A DNA stretch of 64,000 bases from Mongoliibacter ruber (GTDB taxonomy: Bacteria > Bacteroidota > Bacteroidia > Cytophagales > Cyclobacteriaceae). Where the stretch lies: contig NZ_PVTR01000006.1 in NCBI RefSeq assembly GCF_003003005.1, positions 1 to 64,000 on the forward strand, written 5' to 3'. The notes below the pieces were generated by a model, which saw only the letters and a program-made list of their open reading frames with translations, was not told where the DNA came from and did not search any database. Positions 60,397 to 64,000 of this stretch are shown here, in pieces. Each line of letters starts with the position of its first letter. Position 1 is the first letter of the stretch. Both the position numbers and the translations under genes were made by a program.

Positions 60397-62244
60397 ATGT
60401 CAAGTATAAAAATTGCCTGTGCCACCCTCAACCAAACCCCGTTGGATTGGAAGGGTAATCTCGAACACATCAAAACAGCTATCAAAGAAGCGCAACTAGA
60501 AAAAGCGGACTTGATTTGCTTCCCCGAATTAGCCATTACGGGGTATGGAAGTGAAGACCTCTTTTTGAGTTACTGGTTTCCCCAAAAAGCTGTAAAACAA
60601 CTTCAAAAGCTCCTTCCCTTTTGCGGTGACATCACTGTTGCTGTAGGACTTCCCATTAGAATTCAAGAAAAGGTTTACAATTGCGTCGCTATCATCGAAA
60701 ATCATGAATTGAAAGGCTTTGTTGCCAAACAGTTTATGGCTATTGATGGTGTGCATTATGAATTCAGGTGGTTTACCCCTTGGGAAGCCAACAAGACAAC
60801 TTCATTTGATTTCTTTGGAAAAGACATACCGCTTGGTGATATCATTTTTGAGAAAAATGGATTCCGCTATGGGTTTGAGATTTGTGAAGATGCATGGCGT
60901 GGGGATGTTAGACCCGGATATAGACTGAAAGACCGGGGGGTCCACATGATTTTCAACCCTTCTGCAAGTCATTTTGCAATGGGCAAAACAAAACAGCGTG
61001 AAGAACTTGTCAGGAAAAGTTCCCAGCTTTTCAACGCCACATATTTCTATATCAATTTGCTTGGAAATGAAGCCGGGAGGATGATTTTTGATGGGGAGAT
61101 AATGGTGGCAGACAAAGGCAAATTACTACTCAAAAATGAATTACTTTCGTTCAAGGACCATCAGGTTCAGTATTTTGAACTTGGCGATGCTGCAAAAGGA
61201 CTCGCTGAAATCAAAAGTGAATCAAATAAAAACGAAGAGTTTGTACAAGCTGCTTCATTGGGTCTTTATGACTATTTAAGAAAAAGTAAAAGTAAAGGCT
61301 TTGTACTTTCTTTGAGTGGTGGGGCTGATTCCTCCACTGTAGCGATTTTGGTCGCCGAGATGGTAAGAAGAGGTATCGCCGAATTAGGTGTTTCTGTTTT
61401 TCTCAATAAATTAGGCTCTTCTTACATCCCTCAGTCGGAAAATTCAGAAAAAGAAATCGTCGGACAACTGTTGACTACTGCCTATCAAGCATCTGACAAT
61501 TCCTCTTTCGCTACCTTTCAATCGGCAAAAAACCTGGCTGAGAGTATAGGGGCACAATTCAAGCACTGGGAAATCGGCGATGAAGTGAAAGGTTACACAG
61601 AAAAAATAGAAAAGGCAATCGGCCGCAGGTTGACTTGGAAAACTGATGATATTGCGCTTCAAAATATTCAGGCCAGGGCACGTTCTCCGATCATTTGGAT
61701 GCTTGCCAATATCAATCAGGCCTTGTTGCTAAGCACTTCCAATAGAAGTGAGGGTGATGTAGGCTACACCACCATGGACGGAGATACCAGTGGCAGCATT
61801 TCACCAATTGCAGCAGTGGATAAATATTTCATCATAAAGTGGCTGAAATGGGCAGAAAAATCGCTGGGCTACCCAGGCCTAGAAAAAGTAAATGGCCTGC
61901 AACCAACAGCCGAATTACGTCCTTCTGACAATCAGCAAACTGATGAAAAGGACTTAATGCCATATGCTATAATCGTAGAAATTGAGAGACTGGCTATAAG
62001 AGACAGGCGTTCACCTTTGGATGTTTTCCTGATTCTCAATGAGGAATTGGAAATTGAAAGTGGTACGCTCAAGGATTACATTAAGAAATTCTTCCGGCTT
62101 TGGTCCAGAAATCAGTGGAAACGTGAGCGCTTGGCTCCTTCATTTCACCTCGATGAATTCAATGTGGACCCCAAGACATGGTATAGGTTCCCTATTCTTT
62201 CAGGAGGATACGAAGAAGAGTTAAAAGAATTGGATAATTATTAA
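60397..62244 (+). CDS. nadE: Glutamine-dependent NAD+ synthetase
   Basis: It amidates nicotinate adenine dinucleotide to NAD+. The 615 residues from MSSIKIACAT comprise a nitrilase-like glutaminase domain (about 1-290: glutamate in ICFPELAITGYG, cysteine in YGFEICEDAWRGD) and the synthetase domain (about 295-615: ATP loop FVLSLSGGADSSTV, then STSNRSEGDVGYTTMDGDTS). The last part AELRPSDNQQTDEKDLMPY is characteristic of the two-domain enzyme. It starts 45 bases after rnc. Confidence 0.94.
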   Translation: MSSIKIACATLNQTPLDWKGNLEHIKTAIKEAQLEKADLICFPELAITGYGSEDLFLSYWFPQKAVKQLQKLLPFCGDITVAVGLPIRIQEKVYNCVAIIENHELKGFVAKQFMAIDGVHYEFRWFTPWEANKTTSFDFFGKDIPLGDIIFEKNGFRYGFEICEDAWRGDVRPGYRLKDRGVHMIFNPSASHFAMGKTKQREELVRKSSQLFNATYFYINLLGNEAGRMIFDGEIMVADKGKLLLKNELLSFKDHQVQYFELGDAAKGLAEIKSESNKNEEFVQAASLGLYDYLRKSKSKGFVLSLSGGADSSTVAILVAEMVRRGIAELGVSVFLNKLGSSYIPQSENSEKEIVGQLLTTAYQASDNSSFATFQSAKNLAESIGAQFKHWEIGDEVKGYTEKIEKAIGRRLTWKTDDIALQNIQARARSPIIWMLANINQALLLSTSNRSEGDVGYTTMDGDTSGSISPIAAVDKYFIIKWLKWAEKSLGYPGLEKVNGLQPTAELRPSDNQQTDEKDLMPYAIIVEIERLAIRDRRSPLDVFLILNEELEIESGTLKDYIKKFFRLWSRNQWKRERLAPSFHLDEFNVDPKTWYRFPILSGGYEEELKELDNY

Positions 62245-62286
62245 AATAAGGTAATTTCACAACCTTGCATACAAAAATCAAATAGC

Positions 62287-63411
62287 ATGTTGAGCATAGA
62301 AAGCGTCTTGAATTATATCGTCTGGAGTCCAAACCCTTCAGTTTTCTCAGGCTTTGAAAGATTGAGATGGTACAGTTTACTTTTTGCTTTGGGCTTTATC
62401 ATTTCCCAGCAAATCATGATTTATATCTACAACAAAGAAGGTCATGATCCTAGGCTGGTAGACAAACTCACCATTTACATGGTACTTTCAACCATAATTG
62501 GTGCAAGGTTGGGACATGTTCTTTTCTATGAACCCGAAAAATACCTCAGCAATCCGATTGACATCCTAAAAGTATGGGAAGGTGGATTGGCCAGCCATGG
62601 TGCAGCTATTGCCATATTGATCGCCTTATATATGTATGCGAGAAAAGTCCCTGCTCAAAGTTACCTTTGGGTAGTAGATCGTATCGTAATCGTGGTGGCC
62701 ATGACAGGTGCCTTGATTAGAATAGGTAATTTGATGAATTCTGAAATAGGAGGAAAACCTACTGATACGGACAGCGGATTTGTATTTGCACGTGATGCTG
62801 AGGAAATCCTGGAAACCTTAAGGATCCCGGTTTTAGAGGTCAACGCATACAAGCCCGACAACAGAGACAGCGAGTTGAAAGGAAGTGGTATAGTGCCCGT
62901 GAATTTTGACATTAAGGTAGAAAAAGGCGCTTACGAAGAGGCAGATCTCAAAAGAACACTGGAAACAGACGTGAAATACGTTTTGACAAGGTTTAGGAGT
63001 TCTCAAAAATACCTTGCAGAAAACCCTGACACTCCGCTCAATTACCAGTTTCAGGATAAGGGAGACCATTATTTGGTTACCGTTTTCACCTCGGGAATAT
63101 CCAGACACCCTACTCAGATTTATGAAGCGATTTCTTATTTCATTATCTTTTTGATATTATATGGGATATGGCACCGTTATCAGTCAAGAATTCCAGACGG
63201 GCTTTTCTTGGGTCTATTCCTAATCAGTGTATTTGGTATGCGATTCGTTTGGGAATTTCTCAAAGAAAATCAGGTGGAATTTGAAGAAGGCTTACAACTG
63301 AATATGGGACAAACCCTTAGTATCCCATTGGTAATAGGAGGGATAATCCTTGTTGTTTTGGCAATGAAAAAAGGATTTAAGCCTGAAAGTACTCAAGGAA
63401 CAGGATCGTGA
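62287..63411 (+). CDS. lgt: Prolipoprotein diacylglyceryl transferase with a large insertion
   Basis: It attaches diacylglycerol to the lipobox cysteine of prelipoproteins; many such substrates are encoded in this window. The 374 residues have about seven membrane segments. Lgt hallmarks are [41 protein letters not shown] (catalytic histidine) and [19 protein letters not shown]. Between about 160 and 265 lies an extra soluble region ([12 protein letters not shown] to [13 protein letters not shown]), after which the family motif [10 protein letters not shown] resumes. Typical Lgt proteins are about 260-290 residues, so the insertion adds roughly 90. Confidence 0.92.
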   Translation: MLSIESVLNYIVWSPNPSVFSGFERLRWYSLLFALGFIISQQIMIYIYNKEGHDPRLVDKLTIYMVLSTIIGARLGHVLFYEPEKYLSNPIDILKVWEGGLASHGAAIAILIALYMYARKVPAQSYLWVVDRIVIVVAMTGALIRIGNLMNSEIGGKPTDTDSGFVFARDAEEILETLRIPVLEVNAYKPDNRDSELKGSGIVPVNFDIKVEKGAYEEADLKRTLETDVKYVLTRFRSSQKYLAENPDTPLNYQFQDKGDHYLVTVFTSGISRHPTQIYEAISYFIIFLILYGIWHRYQSRIPDGLFLGLFLISVFGMRFVWEFLKENQVEFEEGLQLNMGQTLSIPLVIGGIILVVLAMKKGFKPESTQGTGS

Positions 63412-63620
63412 CCATGACCTCCCCAAGGGTGGCAACTTGAAATCCGCTTGATTCCCAACCAGCCACCTTTGATCACTCCATGTTTAAGAATGGCTTCCTT
63501 CGTATATTGACTACAGGTAGGCGAATACCTACATGCTGATGGAAACAAAGGAGAAATCAAGTATTGGTAAACCAATACCGGGAAAATGGCGATTTTTCTG
63601 ATGATGACTTTCAATTTCAA
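63393..63620 (-). CDS. yidD: Membrane protein insertion efficiency factor YidD
   Basis: A 75-residue amphipathic protein that assists YidC-dependent membrane insertion. The core [19 protein letters not shown], with its two cysteines, the [20 protein letters not shown] end and the N-terminal basic amphipathic helix are diagnostic. It overlaps the 3' end of convergent lgt by 19 bases. Confidence 0.93.
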   Translation of the reverse strand: MKLKVIIRKIAIFPVLVYQYLISPLFPSACRYSPTCSQYTKEAILKHGVIKGGWLGIKRISSCHPWGGHGHDPVP

Positions 63621-63685
63621 ATATTTAAAAATATAAAAGAATCAGCTCAATATAAGTTCCCTAAAAACTACATCCAATTGCTGTG

Positions 63686-64000
63686 ATGAAATCTTTACCC
63701 ATATTAATTGTCTTACTTCTGTTGTCTTTGATAACGGTGAGCAATGTATATGGGCAAGAAAATGAGACCGTAACTGATATTTTGTCCCAAAACCCAGATA
63801 GGGTTGTAATCAACAATATTTTTATCATTGGGAATAAAAAAACCAAGAAAAATATCATCCTGAGAGAAATTGACCTTCAGACGGGAATGTATTACGAATG
63901 GGAAGAATTGATTTCTTTGATCCAAGAGGATCAGAAAAAAGTATATAACCTCCAGCTTTTTAACAAAGTAGAAATCACCCCATTGATTACGGGTTCTGAC
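63686..64000 (+). CDS. N-terminus of a POTRA-containing outer membrane protein (BamA/TamA-like), cut by the window edge
   Basis: The frame opens at ATG 63686 and runs off the right edge after 105 codons. A Sec signal ends NVYGQ at about residue 23. The sequence that follows, VVINNIFIIGNKKTKKNIIL then REIDLQTGMYYEWEELI and YNLQLFNKVEI, matches a first POTRA domain (strand, helix with R-E-I/L, helix ending in LFNxV). The C-terminal barrel is not visible, so BamA, TamA and related proteins cannot be told apart. Confidence 0.75.
   Translation, partial: MKSLPILIVLLLLSLITVSNVYGQENETVTDILSQNPDRVVINNIFIIGNKKTKKNIILREIDLQTGMYYEWEELISLIQEDQKKVYNLQLFNKVEITPLITGSD

Noticed and set aside
63713-63925. 70-codon minus-strand frame opposite the POTRA gene
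   Set aside because: The plus strand encodes a signal peptide and POTRA domain there; the minus frame is a shadow.
1-64000. Prophage, integrative element boundaries, tRNA or rRNA genes
   Set aside because: No integrase, phage structural gene, tRNA cloverleaf or rRNA sequence was seen; the mobile signals are limited to the transposase tail and small repeats.

Overview
The window looks like a chromosomal segment of a low-GC Bacteroidota, most likely order Cytophagales and probably near Cyclobacteriaceae (inferred from gene content, not from a search). Support: an IPExxxVDY protein beside pyruvate kinase, TPR-type and LytS-type histidine kinases, promoters of the TAnnTTTG type, many secreted hydrolases with Sec or lipoprotein signals, and little use of Shine-Dalgarno sites. 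No rRNA, tRNA or CRISPR array was seen.

Left edge (1-940): the last 27 codons of a REP-associated tyrosine transposase, followed by three tandem units of about 270-320 bp packed with small palindromes. From 0.9 to 9.1 kb nearly everything is on the minus strand: an M20 peptidase, a SIMPL protein, the pheA/aminotransferase/tyrA aromatic amino acid operon and an oligopeptidase B lipoprotein.

From 9.1 to 40 kb lies a looser, accessory-like region, mostly minus strand. It holds two DUF418 membrane proteins, a flavodoxin with a decayed second copy, a 1243-residue membrane protein of unknown function, two amidohydrolases, two tandem M3 peptidases, agmatine deiminase plus a C-terminal remnant of a second one, an M19 dipeptidase, two paralogous secreted HExxH proteins, a hipBA module, an AAA/DUF4143 ATPase, a GxxExxY protein, a YceI protein, a di-haem cytochrome c and a two-component system. 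Running through it are two repeat families: a roughly 101 bp imperfect palindrome (two copies flank the GxxExxY gene, others sit directly upstream of genes) and a 17 bp motif ATACCCTAATSATGTGA found about ten times between genes. Broken genes cluster here: a frameshifted small gene, a GIY-YIG gene, higA, flavodoxin and agmatine deiminase.

From 43 to 64 kb is a conserved housekeeping core without those repeats: ssb, pfkA, miaA, a five-gene string from response regulators to an NFACT/RqcH protein, a LytS/LytTR pair, a three-domain fasciclin lipoprotein, pyk, acpP-fabF-rnc, nadE, lgt, yidD and the start of a POTRA/BamA-like outer membrane protein.

Functionally the left two thirds suggest extracellular and periplasmic peptide degradation (M20, S9, M3, M19, S10, amidohydrolases and HExxH proteins) set in repeat-rich DNA. 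The repeat/GxxExxY arrangement and the 17 bp motif family are the strongest candidates for something undescribed.
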